DNA of 26,408 nt from a virus, in IMG/VR virus record IMGVR_UViG_3300033142_002167, positions 1 through 26,408 of that record; one strand, 5' to 3'. A program made the position numbers and the translations under genes. How positions within the stretch are numbered: position 1 is the first letter of the stretch; the number at the start of each line of letters is the position of its first letter. Below, one piece after another: positions 14,992-23,050 of the stretch. Below the pieces are notes generated by a model, which was not told the origin of the DNA, made no database searches, and saw nothing but the letters and a program-made list of their open reading frames with translations.

Positions 14992-15618
14992 TTATAGTAT
15001 TTTGCCATATTTGAGCCACCAATATGTATCAAAAATTTTTAATGTATATTTATTAGCACCAACATCACGGCCATGATTATATGCTGTTATTGCTTTGATT
15101 ACACTTTTATAGCGTTTAATATATCTTTTTAAAATATTAGTTCCAATTCTTATATTTGTCTCTGGATCAAATAAATCTTGTTTATTAATATTAAATACTT
15201 TTGACCATATACATAATCTAACTTGCATTAATCCCATTGCTCCTTTGTCGCTTACGATATCATATCTAACACTACTTTCAACAATTATGATTGCAATAAT
15301 TATATTAGGATCTAAATTATTTTTTCTAGCATATTTATCAATGATTAATCCATATTTAAAAGCTAGATCATCACTTAGTCTAAAATTAGCATGTTTTAAT
15401 TTCCAAGCATATTCATTTGCTCTTTTAAAAGATTGTTTTATTTTATCAATAGATGCTTTTTCTTTGCTAAATTGATATTTTAATAATAGAATATTTTGAT
15501 TAATATATTTTATATTTTGTTTATATGCATCATCAATATTATCTTTAGAAGTATCGCTACTAATATTGGCAGGTAATAAAATATATATTATTAATAAAAT
15601 AAAAAATATTTTTTTCAT
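14992..15618 (-). CDS. Lytic transglycosylase (SLT domain) with signal peptide
   Basis: 208 aa. An N-terminal signal or anchor (MKKIFFILLIIYILLPANIS) leads into a helical linker (residues 30-85) and a goose-type/SLT domain: IIAIIIVESSVRYD with the catalytic Glu, SDKGAMGLMQV, NIRIGTNILKRYI and AITAYNHG. Known reaction: cleaves the MurNAc-GlcNAc bond in peptidoglycan with formation of 1,6-anhydro ends. It could serve DNA entry, lysis or assembly of an envelope machine (VirB1-like). It is followed by the Cys-rich peptide and the secreted PLD nuclease, so three consecutive genes seem directed at the envelope. No good Shine-Dalgarno is visible; translation may depend on coupling to the 72-aa gene upstream. 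Confidence 0.9.
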   Translation of the reverse strand: MKKIFFILLIIYILLPANISSDTSKDNIDDAYKQNIKYINQNILLLKYQFSKEKASIDKIKQSFKRANEYAWKLKHANFRLSDDLAFKYGLIIDKYARKNNLDPNIIIAIIIVESSVRYDIVSDKGAMGLMQVRLCIWSKVFNINKQDLFDPETNIRIGTNILKRYIKRYKSVIKAITAYNHGRDVGANKYTLKIFDTYWWLKYGKIL

Positions 15619-15633
15619 GATTATTTTTTTAAA

Positions 15634-15852
15634 TTAATGTGAGGTTTCATTTTTACATTTTTCATTAATTATAAATCTTTGTTTTAATTCATCCAAAACT
15701 AAAGATGCACGTTTAGATTTATAAATATTTTTAATATCTTGATTAGCATAATCTAACATTATCTCTTCTAATACAAAAAATAATTCGGATTCATTCATCA
15801 TTTTAATTTGTTGTTCTAGAAGAGATAGCATATCAATTGATCCTTTTTTCAT
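15634..15852 (-). CDS. Small acidic/helical hypothetical protein, 72 aa
   Basis: MKKGSIDMLSLLEQQIKMMN opens two predicted helices with many Glu and Leu residues, then a basic stretch IYKSKRASLVLDELKQRF. ATG at 15852 behind AGGG; stop 15 bases before the transglycosylase gene. No family recognised. Confidence 0.6.
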   Translation of the reverse strand: MKKGSIDMLSLLEQQIKMMNESELFFVLEEIMLDYANQDIKNIYKSKRASLVLDELKQRFIINEKCKNETSH

Positions 15853-15855
15853 AAT

Positions 15856-15993
15856 TTATTTCCCTGTGGTTAAGCACATACATCTTTTTTTCCAAGAGCA
15901 TATGCAGCATTGTGTTTTATTTTGTCTAAATTTTCTAAAACAAGTAGGCAAAATTTTAATATTTGATATTTTATTAATTGGATTTATTCTCAT
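15856..15993 (-). CDS. Possible Cys-rich basic peptide, 45 aa
   Basis: ATG at 15993-15991, 7 bases after the Lon stop; stop 3 bases before the next start. The peptide (MRINPINKISNIKILPTCFR, KFRQNKTQCCICSWKKRCMC, LTTGK) has six Cys, five of them within a 12-residue CCIC...CMC stretch. No clear Shine-Dalgarno is present, so expression would depend on re-initiation after Lon. It may be a metal-binding peptide or not a gene at all. Confidence 0.4.
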   Translation of the reverse strand: MRINPINKISNIKILPTCFRKFRQNKTQCCICSWKKRCMCLTTGK

Positions 15994-16000
15994 AATATAT

Positions 16001-18898
16001 TTATTTAAAAACTATATCAATAACTTCATCCATAGTTTTAACTGCAATAATTTCAAGACTTTCTTTAATATTGTCTGGAATATCTTTTAAATCTTTTGTG
16101 TTTTTATAAGGTACTATTATTATTTTATTTTTCATACGTTTAGCAGCTAATATTTTTTCTTTTAATCCACCTATGGGCAATACTTTACCTCTTATTGTAA
16201 TTTCTCCGGTCATTGCAATATCTTTGCTGACTGATTTATTAATAAGTGCTGAGATAATTGATGTAGCAATTGTAATTCCAGCAGATGGTCCATCTTTTGG
16301 AGTAGCTCCAGCAGGTACATGAACATGAATATCTTTTTCAAAAAATACTGATTTATCAATTCCTAATTTATCAGCTCTTGATCTTACAAAATTTAAAGCA
16401 ACTTGAGCAGATTCTTTCATAACATCTCCAAGTTTTCCAGTTAATATAACATTGCCTTTCCCATCTAAAACATTAGTTTCTATATATATAATTGCACCAC
16501 CAACTTGAGTCCATGCTAATCCAGTTGATACGCCAATTTCATCTTTATCTTGCTCATCTTCTCTAATAAATTTTAGTGTACCTAAATATTTTTCAATATT
16601 TTTATCAGTAATTTCTACAGGATTATCAAATATTAATAAGTTTTGTTCTAAAACTTCTTTAACTCTTTTTCTGCAAACATTTGCTATTTCACGTTCAAGA
16701 TTTCTTACGCCAGATTCTCTTGTGTAATATTCTATTATACTTTTTATTCCACTAGAATTAAAAGCAATATGCTTATCATTTAAACCATTTTCATTTATTT
16801 GTTTAGATACTAAATAATTTTTAGCTATTTCGAGTTTTTCTAATTCAGTATATCCAGACAATTCAATTATTTCCATTCTGTCTCTAAAAGCAGGTTGAAT
16901 TGGTTCTAATAAATTTGCTGTAGCTATAAACATCACATTTGACAAGTCAAATGGGACATTAAGATAATGGTCAACAAAAGAATTATTTTGTTCTGGATCT
17001 AATATTTCTAATAAAGCAGAAGATGGATCTCCACGATGATCTGAACCAATCTTATCAACCTCATCAATCATAAAAACTGGATTATTTACTCCAGCTCTTT
17101 TAAGTTCTTGAATAATTTTTCCTGGCATAGCTCCAATATAGGTTAATCTATGACCTCTTAATTCTGCTTCGTCTCTAATGCCACCCAATGCTATACGAAT
17201 AAATTTTCTTCCTAAAGCACGAGCAATTGATTTCCCCAAAGAAGTTTTTCCGCAATTATGCACAAAACATCCTGTATGTTGATCTGTCATAATAGCAAAA
17301 TTATTATAAAAATCAACATTTATCATGTCATATACTGGCACAGCTTTTGATAATTTTATAATTTTTATTTTGGTGACAGCATGATTATTATATTTTTTAG
17401 CATTATCATATAATTTTTGTATATCATTTATATGATGATTAATATTGAATTTTTTTGATATAGTTGGGTCCTTAAATAATTTATATTCATCAGCTAATTG
17501 ATGTGTAAAATATTTTCTACCTTCATATGTTATTATTTCTTCATATTTTTCGCATTTTATATTAGAACTAATTTGTCTATTAAGAGGCATTAATGAATCA
17601 CCTATTTTTAAATCTTTTGTTTTTTTAAATACATTATTAATAGTTAGCCATAAATGATCAGGTGTGCATTGATGTTTAAAACCATCTATTTCTATTTCAA
17701 TCAATTTATTAACATATTTTGTTAATTGTACTTTTTTTGCAATAGAAACAGCAGGTTTATTATTGATAATATCCCACGAATAAACACCTATATTGGTATC
17801 TTTATCATTATACATTTGTTCTAATGTTTTTTGCCCATGATCTAGTGTTAATACTTTGGTATTTCCAATAAAACATCCTGGCGGACCTACTAACGCTAAA
17901 ATTGGACTTTTTCCATTTTTATTCATTTGTCTAACAGCTATGTGCTCAAGTATTCTTTCTTTTACTTTTTCCAAGCCATAATGATCTTCATTAAGAATTT
18001 TAGATGCTTTATTTATATCATTATCATCTTCTGTTTTATTATACCATGGAACTGATAATAGCCAGTTAACATAATTCCTTATATTAGCTGCTTCTGCACT
18101 ATCAATTCTCATATTTTCTAATTTTTTAAGTTGTTCTTGAACTTCTTTTTTAGCATCATCAGGCATTTTTGTTTCTTGAAATTTATTATGTATTTCAGAA
18201 CTATTATTGTGAGAATTTAATTCATTGTTAATAGCTTTTAATTGATCTTGAAGATATTGTTTTTTTTGTTCATTATTTAAATTTGGTTCAGCTTCACATT
18301 TAATATTTTTAACATCTTGGTGCGTTTTTGTATTAAGTATGGAATTTATTTTATCAATACATTTTTCTATATTTGACATTTCTAATATTTGCTGTAATTC
18401 TTTAACATCAAGAGGTAAATTTGATATAAGAAAATAAACAAATTCATTAATAGAATTACATTTCTCAAATTTTGTATATAAATCATTCATGTATGAATAA
18501 TTTTGAACTTGTTTTTTAACTTGATCAAATATAAATTTAACTTGTTTTTTATCATCAATAATTTTTTCTGGATATTCCCATACTTCTACTTTAGTAAATG
18601 ATTGTAAATTATTATGATATTTAATTAATCTTGCTTTGGTTTTGCCTTGTAATATAATTTTTAATTTTGTATCTGATACTTTAATAACTTGAACAATATC
18701 GCATACAGTACCAATAGTATAAGTTTTACTCAATATTGATTTTTCTTTTTTTGCTACAATGAATAAAGATTTATTTTTATTTAAAATATTTTCTACAGCA
18801 TTTATAGCATGTTCTTGCTGTATATAAATAGATTTAGATATAAATGGAAATATTACTGTATTAATAGGCAATGCTAAAATTTCAGTAGTCTTTGTCAT
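16001..18898 (-). CDS. lon: ATP-dependent protease Lon, interrupted by an intein
   Basis: 965 aa precursor, 758 aa after splicing, close to normal LonA. The N-terminal substrate domain (about 1-200) is followed by coiled-coil helices (QYLQDQLKAINNELN), then the AAA+ module: the Walker A is split by the intein as GPPG...CGKTS, the Walker B is FMIDEVDKIG, and a sensor region IATANLLEPIQPAFRDRMEII follows. The C-terminal S16 protease domain has the catalytic Ser in PKDGPSAG and Lys in GGLKEKILAAKR. Role: degradation of misfolded or regulatory proteins; a phage copy could remove host regulators. The ATG (18898) overlaps the HNH stop as ATGA, with AAGGAG inside the HNH gene end. Both ATPase and protease sites look intact once spliced. 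Confidence 0.95.
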   Translation of the reverse strand: MTKTTEILALPINTVIFPFISKSIYIQQEHAINAVENILNKNKSLFIVAKKEKSILSKTYTIGTVCDIVQVIKVSDTKLKIILQGKTKARLIKYHNNLQSFTKVEVWEYPEKIIDDKKQVKFIFDQVKKQVQNYSYMNDLYTKFEKCNSINEFVYFLISNLPLDVKELQQILEMSNIEKCIDKINSILNTKTHQDVKNIKCEAEPNLNNEQKKQYLQDQLKAINNELNSHNNSSEIHNKFQETKMPDDAKKEVQEQLKKLENMRIDSAEAANIRNYVNWLLSVPWYNKTEDDNDINKASKILNEDHYGLEKVKERILEHIAVRQMNKNGKSPILALVGPPGCFIGNTKVLTLDHGQKTLEQMYNDKDTNIGVYSWDIINNKPAVSIAKKVQLTKYVNKLIEIEIDGFKHQCTPDHLWLTINNVFKKTKDLKIGDSLMPLNRQISSNIKCEKYEEIITYEGRKYFTHQLADEYKLFKDPTISKKFNINHHINDIQKLYDNAKKYNNHAVTKIKIIKLSKAVPVYDMINVDFYNNFAIMTDQHTGCFVHNCGKTSLGKSIARALGRKFIRIALGGIRDEAELRGHRLTYIGAMPGKIIQELKRAGVNNPVFMIDEVDKIGSDHRGDPSSALLEILDPEQNNSFVDHYLNVPFDLSNVMFIATANLLEPIQPAFRDRMEIIELSGYTELEKLEIAKNYLVSKQINENGLNDKHIAFNSSGIKSIIEYYTRESGVRNLEREIANVCRKRVKEVLEQNLLIFDNPVEITDKNIEKYLGTLKFIREDEQDKDEIGVSTGLAWTQVGGAIIYIETNVLDGKGNVILTGKLGDVMKESAQVALNFVRSRADKLGIDKSVFFEKDIHVHVPAGATPKDGPSAGITIATSIISALINKSVSKDIAMTGEITIRGKVLPIGGLKEKILAAKRMKNKIIIVPYKNTKDLKDIPDNIKESLEIIAVKTMDEVIDIVFK
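17255..17875 (-). mobile_element. Intein in the Lon P-loop (207 aa)
   Basis: Residues 342-548, from CFIGNTKVLTLDHG to GCFVHN, followed by Cys as the +1 nucleophile. A block-B-like CTPDHLWLT and block F VPVYDMINVDFYNNFAI are visible. No LAGLIDADG motif is present. The middle part (YFTHQLADEYK...INHHIND...NNHAVTKI) resembles an HNH endonuclease with its centre deleted. Removal restores GPPGCGKTS, where other Lon proteins usually have GPPGVGKTS. Confidence 0.92.
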
Positions 18899-19455
18899 TT
18901 TAACTCCTTTTTATAAAATTTTTGTGCTTCTTTTGCAGATTTAAATTTAGGTTTATATTTTTTATTATCAATAATTAATCTCCAATCTTTCCATTTTATT
19001 TTTGAAGATTTTAAATTATATTCATTGTATTGATCTAATTCAAGTTTCTGTTTATATAAATTATGTTTTTTTAAAATATTATTTCCATGTTTAATAATAG
19101 TATCATAACGTCTTTTACATATTTTATTAGATTGTAATAATTGATAAAGTCTGCCACTATGAATATAATTATGACAGCAATAACATAACGCCACAATTGA
19201 ATTAAATGTCATTATACCTTTATTATAATCAATATCATATGTTTCATGAGCCTCTAATCTTTTATAGTATTTTGCTTTAGATTGATGCGTCCCACATACC
19301 CAACAATGATAATTATTTTTTAAATAAGTCTTTTTTCTTTCCCATTCCCACCATCCTCTACCAAAAATAGTTCTTGGATTCGTTCCATGTAATGGATCGG
19401 GAATAACTGGATGTAAAAGTAATTTGGGTTCGATAAATTTTGGTTTAATAATCAT
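18895..19455 (-). CDS. HNH endonuclease
   Basis: 186 aa. CWVCG, LEAHETYDIDY and ALCYCCHNYIHSGR give the zinc-stabilised HNH pattern (CxxC, catalytic His, CxxCH...H). The first 45 residues include WWEWERKKTYLKN, and the rest is basic. It overlaps the upstream methyltransferase-like gene and the downstream Lon gene by ATGA at both ends, so it is embedded in the operon without breaking translation. A homing-type selfish gene is the likely identity; a role in DNA processing for the phage is an alternative. Confidence 0.82.
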   Translation of the reverse strand: MIIKPKFIEPKLLLHPVIPDPLHGTNPRTIFGRGWWEWERKKTYLKNNYHCWVCGTHQSKAKYYKRLEAHETYDIDYNKGIMTFNSIVALCYCCHNYIHSGRLYQLLQSNKICKRRYDTIIKHGNNILKKHNLYKQKLELDQYNEYNLKSSKIKWKDWRLIIDNKKYKPKFKSAKEAQKFYKKELK

Positions 19456-19973
19456 ATTCTTTTATCATTAATTTTATTAGTTTTAAGAATTACGTTACAT
19501 GGTGATAAAATATTTTTATCTTGATATAATTTTCCATCAAATATTGTCGTAGTCAGATAATAACTCCAAGTTAAATATTTACCTAATTTTTGTTTAATAA
19601 TAGATGGAATTTTCATTTGAATCTGACCCGTGCAACATGGCATTAAAAATAAATAATGACAATTATTAAATTCATTATATATTTCTGTAATTCTTTTTGC
19701 TAAATTTCGACATGGATGAGACGATATAATTATGCAGGGTAATTCTGGTATATAATCAGGTTGATCAAAAATATCTCTTTTTAAATAAGAAAATTTATTT
19801 ACTAAATTATATGATCTTGATCTTTTATTGATATCAACAGCTATTGCACTATTAATTGGTAATAAAAATGATGCAACAATGCTAGTTAATGCATTACCAG
19901 CGCACAAATCAATAATGCAATATTTATTTGGCTTTTTAAGAACAATTTTCCGCAAAAATCTAATAATTGCCAT
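19452..19973 (-). CDS. SAM-dependent methyltransferase-like protein
   Basis: 173 aa. A Rossmann SAM-binding loop CIIDLCAGNALTSIV is followed by an acidic strand end AIAVDINKRSRS. Later motifs are SSHPCRNLAKRI and LMPCCTG, as in the Methyltransf_32-like group. Substrate unknown; RNA or protein is as likely as DNA, because no NPPY/DPPY motif is present. The ATG at 19973 lies unusually far (14 bases) from AAGGA; an ATG in another frame at 19980-19978 is closer. The frame carrying the motifs is clearly the coding one. The stop overlaps the HNH start. Confidence 0.72.
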   Translation of the reverse strand: MAIIRFLRKIVLKKPNKYCIIDLCAGNALTSIVASFLLPINSAIAVDINKRSRSYNLVNKFSYLKRDIFDQPDYIPELPCIIISSHPCRNLAKRITEIYNEFNNCHYLFLMPCCTGQIQMKIPSIIKQKLGKYLTWSYYLTTTIFDGKLYQDKNILSPCNVILKTNKINDKRI

Positions 19974-19990
19974 AGATTCATTATTTTCCT

Positions 19991-20161
19991 TTAATTTGGT
20001 TGTCTGCTTATTTGACTAGAATAAAAACAATCATTAGGATTTATTAATGATTTGCCATAATCATTTAAAGAATCTTTTCGATTAATAAATTTTAAATGAT
20101 CTTTTAATTCTTTTGCTTTTTGAATTAATTCTTGAGCTGTAAATTTTGTTATTTTACTCAT
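19991..20161 (-). CDS. Small hypothetical protein, 56 aa
   Basis: ATG at 20161-20159 behind AGGAG with a 7-base gap, directly after the frameshifted phage gene; stop at 19993-19991. It reads MSKITKFTAQELIQKAKELK then DHLKFINRKDSLNDYGKSLI and ends NPNDCFYSSQISRQPN. An N-terminal helix precedes a polar tail. Family unknown. Confidence 0.65.
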   Translation of the reverse strand: MSKITKFTAQELIQKAKELKDHLKFINRKDSLNDYGKSLINPNDCFYSSQISRQPN

Positions 20162-20163
20162 GA

Positions 20164-20656
20164 TTATTTCTCCTTTTTTATAGGGCTTAATATATCATCA
20201 ATCCTTTTAAATATTTTAGGAAGTATATTTTTATTAATATTATTTTCAAGTTCTTTATCGATCAAATTAATTTCTTTGCAAGATGATAGATGAGAATTTC
20301 CTTGATGAAAAATTGCAGCAGTTTTTTGTAAAGTATAAAAACTTTGCATAAGATCTGCTAATTCCCAGCTTTCTGAATCTGTTAAAGTAGTAGATTGAAA
20401 AGCATTAATATTTTCATTAATATGATGAATTCCATGTTTTACTATTTCATAATTCCAATGTGAATGACTTGTAATATTTCTGGCTTTTTCAGGATGTTGA
20501 TTGTTAGTATATCTTTCAATATATCCGAATCCCCAATACCATTTACAATCCCATGATGGCTCTTCTAACCATACTTTTTTTTCCATCAATATCTATTCCT
20601 AATAAATATATCTTTTTGTTAAATGCTTTTGTTACTTGCTTTTTAATTTTTTTCAT
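20164..20656 (-). pseudogene. Conserved phage protein (LEEPSWDCxWYWGFGY type) with a +1 frameshift at an A8 run
   Basis: ATG at 20656-20654 behind AGGAGGG opens MKKIKKQVTKAFNKKIYLLG and IDIDGKK, but the frame then hits TAG. Removing one A from the A8 run (plus-strand T8, 20575-20582) joins it to VWLEEPSWDCKWYWGFGYIE, which runs to 20164; the joined protein is about 164 aa. I recall phage proteins of this type as one continuous reading frame in which an LLGKDKDGK-like strand precedes the LEEPSWDC segment, so the split is unlikely to be two genes. The cause may be a homopolymer sequencing error, a true mutation, or slippage at the A8 run. Without the fix, the second part could start at the ATG 20586. 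Function unknown. Confidence 0.75.
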
Positions 20657-20676
20657 GGCTTTTCCCTCCTATTATA

Positions 20677-20705
20677 AGTATACCATGGGAAGCTGGATTT
20701 GTCAA
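20677..20705 (-). promoter_or_regulatory. Consensus sigma70 promoter (P4)
   Basis: On the minus strand TTGACA is followed after 17 bases by TATACT, about 20 bases before the ATG at 20656. The spacer (AATCCAGCTTCCCATGG) is unusually G+C-rich for this window. A second TATAAT lies 6 bases downstream next to AGGAGG. The stretch 20706-20747 shows nothing further. Confidence 0.8.
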
Positions 20706-20747
20706 GGGGAAAGTGGAATAATTAATATCTATAAGTTATTGAAAAGA

Positions 20748-20909
20748 TTAACTTACTTTATAAAAAATAATCATATCATAAGGATTTTCAATAATATTTA
20801 TGATATCATCAGATTTTATATTTAATTCGTCCATTTTTCGATTAATATCATCAATTGTATCTGTTATATATTTTTTACTTACTGTAAAAGCATCTACTTT
20901 TTTTGACAT
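20748..20909 (-). CDS. Small hypothetical protein, 53 aa
   Basis: ATG at 20909-20907 behind AAAGGAG with a 6-7-base gap; stop at 20750-20748. It reads MSKKVDAFTVSKKYITDTID, DINRKMDELNIKSDDIINII, ENPYDMIIFYKVS: a helical core and a beta-like C-terminal strand. Last gene before the next promoter, 16 bases after RtcB. No family recognised. Confidence 0.65.
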   Translation of the reverse strand: MSKKVDAFTVSKKYITDTIDDINRKMDELNIKSDDIINIIENPYDMIIFYKVS

Positions 20910-20925
20910 ATTTTTCTCCTTTTAT

Positions 20926-22134
20926 TTAATCTTCTGATTTTAATACATATATAGATTTAATAATTTTATCTATTGTTAATACCTCTTTTAAAATTTTAAT
21001 AATTTTATTACTATCTTTATAAACTTCTGGAGATTCATCAAGTGTTTTAGCAGAAATTGAACTTGACCAAACTCCTTTCATCATTTTTTTAAAATTATCT
21101 AATTTTAATTTTCTTTTGGCATCTCTTCTTCCCATGATTCGTCCAGCCCCATGAGGAGCTGAAAAATTCCAATTTTTCAATTTTTTATTATCTTTTCCCG
21201 CTGCAATTATTATTCCATCTAACATATTCAACGGTATGACAACTTGAGTGTCTTTCATTACTTTTATTGCACCTTTGCGAATTATTTTTTGATCAAAATC
21301 AACATAATTGTGTACTGATTCTATTAAATTTTCTTTGTTAAAATTTATTTTAAAATATTGTAATATTAAATCTAACATTAATAAACGATTAACATTCGCA
21401 AAAGATTGAGCTATTTTCATATATTCTAAATATTGTTTTCCACCAAAATCTATAGGAAGATATTCTAAATCTTGTTCTACATTTATTTTAAATTTTTTCA
21501 TAAAATATTTAGCCAATTCTTGAAATATACAAGCAATCTTATATCCAAAATTTCTTGAACCTGAATGAATTGAAACATATATGTTATCCTCATCATCTTT
21601 TTCTAATTCAATAAAATGATTTCCAGAGCCTAATGTGCCTAATTGACACATAGGTTTTTTAATGTCAAATCTATTAATAGTATTTTTAACAAAACTATGA
21701 TTATGCGTTAAATACATTAATTTATTAAATAATAAACTTTTAAATTCTTCTGGAAATATTATATCATTATATAATTTGTTATTTATTAAGTCTCTATTTA
21801 ATAATTTCATCTGATTTTCATTTCTATGCTTACAGCCCAGAAGAATTGTTTTTCTTATATAATTATCTAAATCTTGAAAATTAACTTTTATTTTTCCTAA
21901 TTTATAAGTAATAATGGCGCATCCGATATCTACACCGATTACATTAGGAATTATTAAATCATTATAAGTAGAGGTGAATCCTATAACACATCCTGTTCCT
22001 TTGTGATAATCAGGCATAATTCTTATTTTTTCTTTTGCAAAAGCTGGATGATCTATCATAGTTTTTATTTGATCAATAGCTGTTTCTTGTATTTCATCTG
22101 TCATTAAAATTTTGTTGTTTCCAAAAACTTGCAT
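20926..22134 (-). CDS. rtcB: RtcB-type RNA ligase
   Basis: 402 aa, typical of shorter bacterial and phage RtcB. Conserved stretches are MPDYHKGTGCVIGFT, VIGVDIGC with the metal-binding Cys, GTLGSGNHFIEL, VSIHSGSRNFG and APHGAGRIMGRRDAKR with the His that is guanylylated. Known reaction: joins RNA 3'-phosphate or 2',3'-cyclic phosphate ends to 5'-OH ends using GTP and Mn2+. In a phage it could reverse host anticodon-nuclease or toxin cleavage of tRNA; no tRNA gene or archease was seen in the window. The ATG (22134) lies one base after the upstream stop, with GGAG inside the upstream gene end. Confidence 0.94.
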   Translation of the reverse strand: MQVFGNNKILMTDEIQETAIDQIKTMIDHPAFAKEKIRIMPDYHKGTGCVIGFTSTYNDLIIPNVIGVDIGCAIITYKLGKIKVNFQDLDNYIRKTILLGCKHRNENQMKLLNRDLINNKLYNDIIFPEEFKSLLFNKLMYLTHNHSFVKNTINRFDIKKPMCQLGTLGSGNHFIELEKDDEDNIYVSIHSGSRNFGYKIACIFQELAKYFMKKFKINVEQDLEYLPIDFGGKQYLEYMKIAQSFANVNRLLMLDLILQYFKINFNKENLIESVHNYVDFDQKIIRKGAIKVMKDTQVVIPLNMLDGIIIAAGKDNKKLKNWNFSAPHGAGRIMGRRDAKRKLKLDNFKKMMKGVWSSSISAKTLDESPEVYKDSNKIIKILKEVLTIDKIIKSIYVLKSED

Positions 22135-22135
22135 T

Positions 22136-22447
22136 TTATTCTCCTATTATTTTACACCATTTCTTATATTTTCTAAATGCTTCTTCACTTCTTTTATCAC
22201 ATTCTCTATTCCTATCACATATCATGTTTCTGACCCCGTTATTTTCTTCCAAAATAACTCTATATCTTTTTGAGCCTAATTTACATCTAACTATTTTACT
22301 ATTTATTTCTAAACAAACAGGATTATCAAATATAGCAATAATTTGATTAGCGTAACATTCCAACCATCCATTAGAAACATTATAAATGTATAACCCTATT
22401 GGTTTACCATGTTTTTTAACTAATTTAATAAAATCTCTTTTTAACAT
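22136..22447 (-). CDS. Hypothetical protein, 103 aa
   Basis: ATG at 22447 behind GGGGAGAAG. MLKRDFIKLVKKHGKPIGLY is followed by a strand-rich middle (IVRCKLGSKRYRVILEENNG) and a basic, Cys-containing C-terminus (MICDRNRECDKRSEEAFRKY). It lies one base before the RtcB start and is co-translated with it. No family recognised; the basic tail and the link to RtcB might hint at RNA binding. Confidence 0.7.
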   Translation of the reverse strand: MLKRDFIKLVKKHGKPIGLYIYNVSNGWLECYANQIIAIFDNPVCLEINSKIVRCKLGSKRYRVILEENNGVRNMICDRNRECDKRSEEAFRKYKKWCKIIGE

Positions 22448-22461
22448 ATAATCTTCTCCCC

Positions 22462-22794
22462 TTAATCTAAAAATAATAATTTCTTTTTATCTATAAATTC
22501 ATGAATAGTTTCAATATCTATAATAAAGCCTTGATCTCTTTCTATATGTAATCTTTTTGATAATCCTGCATCTTTGGCAATTCTGTATATTGCAGCTAAT
22601 AACATTTTATCTGCTTCCCGTCCTGGATAATGATCATTAACTTTTATATATTTTCCAAGATTTCGCAAACCAATATTTATATAAGCTATAGCCATTAAAT
22701 AAGTTCTTCCTTGGTGTCTATTATTTTCATCTAATAGCCAATCTAAAACTTCTATCTTGTTTTTTAATGTTTGATCTATTTTAACTCTTTTCAT
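22462..22794 (-). CDS. Hypothetical phage-type protein, 110 aa
   Basis: ATG at 22794 behind AAGGAG. It reads MKRVKIDQTLKNKIEVLDWL, then HQGRTYLMAIAYINIGLRNL, GREADKMLLAAIYRIAKDAG and ends in an acidic helix. Mostly helical, no catalytic motif. Family not recognised; position in the small-gene run after ligA suggests early phage function. Confidence 0.7.
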   Translation of the reverse strand: MKRVKIDQTLKNKIEVLDWLLDENNRHQGRTYLMAIAYINIGLRNLGKYIKVNDHYPGREADKMLLAAIYRIAKDAGLSKRLHIERDQGFIIDIETIHEFIDKKKLLFLD

Positions 22795-22809
22795 AAAATC
22801 TCCTTGTTT

Positions 22810-22974
22810 TTATAAATTATAATTTTCAATATTATCACTTTGACAATCAGGACAATAATTAAAATCATTATCTTTATCATTAATAGTTAATCTAATTAAT
22901 TCTGTTGAATCTCCTTCCCATCCACAATTATTACATTTCAATTCTGGTTTTTCTATATTTAAATCTTCTGACAT
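22810..22974 (-). CDS. Zinc-ribbon protein, 54 aa
   Basis: ATG at 22974-22972 with a weak AGAAG; stop at 22812-22810. It reads MSEDLNIEKPELKCNNCGWE, GDSTELIRLTINDKDNDFNY, CPDCQSDNIENYNL. Two CxxC pairs (CNNC and CPDC) about 25 residues apart form a classical zinc ribbon. Probable regulator or nucleic-acid binder. The stretch 22975-23050 upstream holds no gene. Confidence 0.75.
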   Translation of the reverse strand: MSEDLNIEKPELKCNNCGWEGDSTELIRLTINDKDNDFNYCPDCQSDNIENYNL

Positions 22975-23050
22975 AATTTATTTCTTCTTATTTTTAATTT
23001 TAAAATAAATTTTATTTCTTCTAATATTCTTATTATTGAATTATGTATTT

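Noticed and set aside
19978-19980. Alternative ATG in another frame (MNLWQLLDF...) for the methyltransferase-like gene
   Set aside because: It is closer to AAGGA but its frame ends after about 31 residues and lacks the SAM-binding motif; the motif-bearing frame starts at 19973.
20553-20825. Plus-strand 90-aa open frame over the P4 promoter
   Set aside because: It is antisense to the frameshifted phage gene, the promoter and the 53-aa gene, and lacks a ribosome site.
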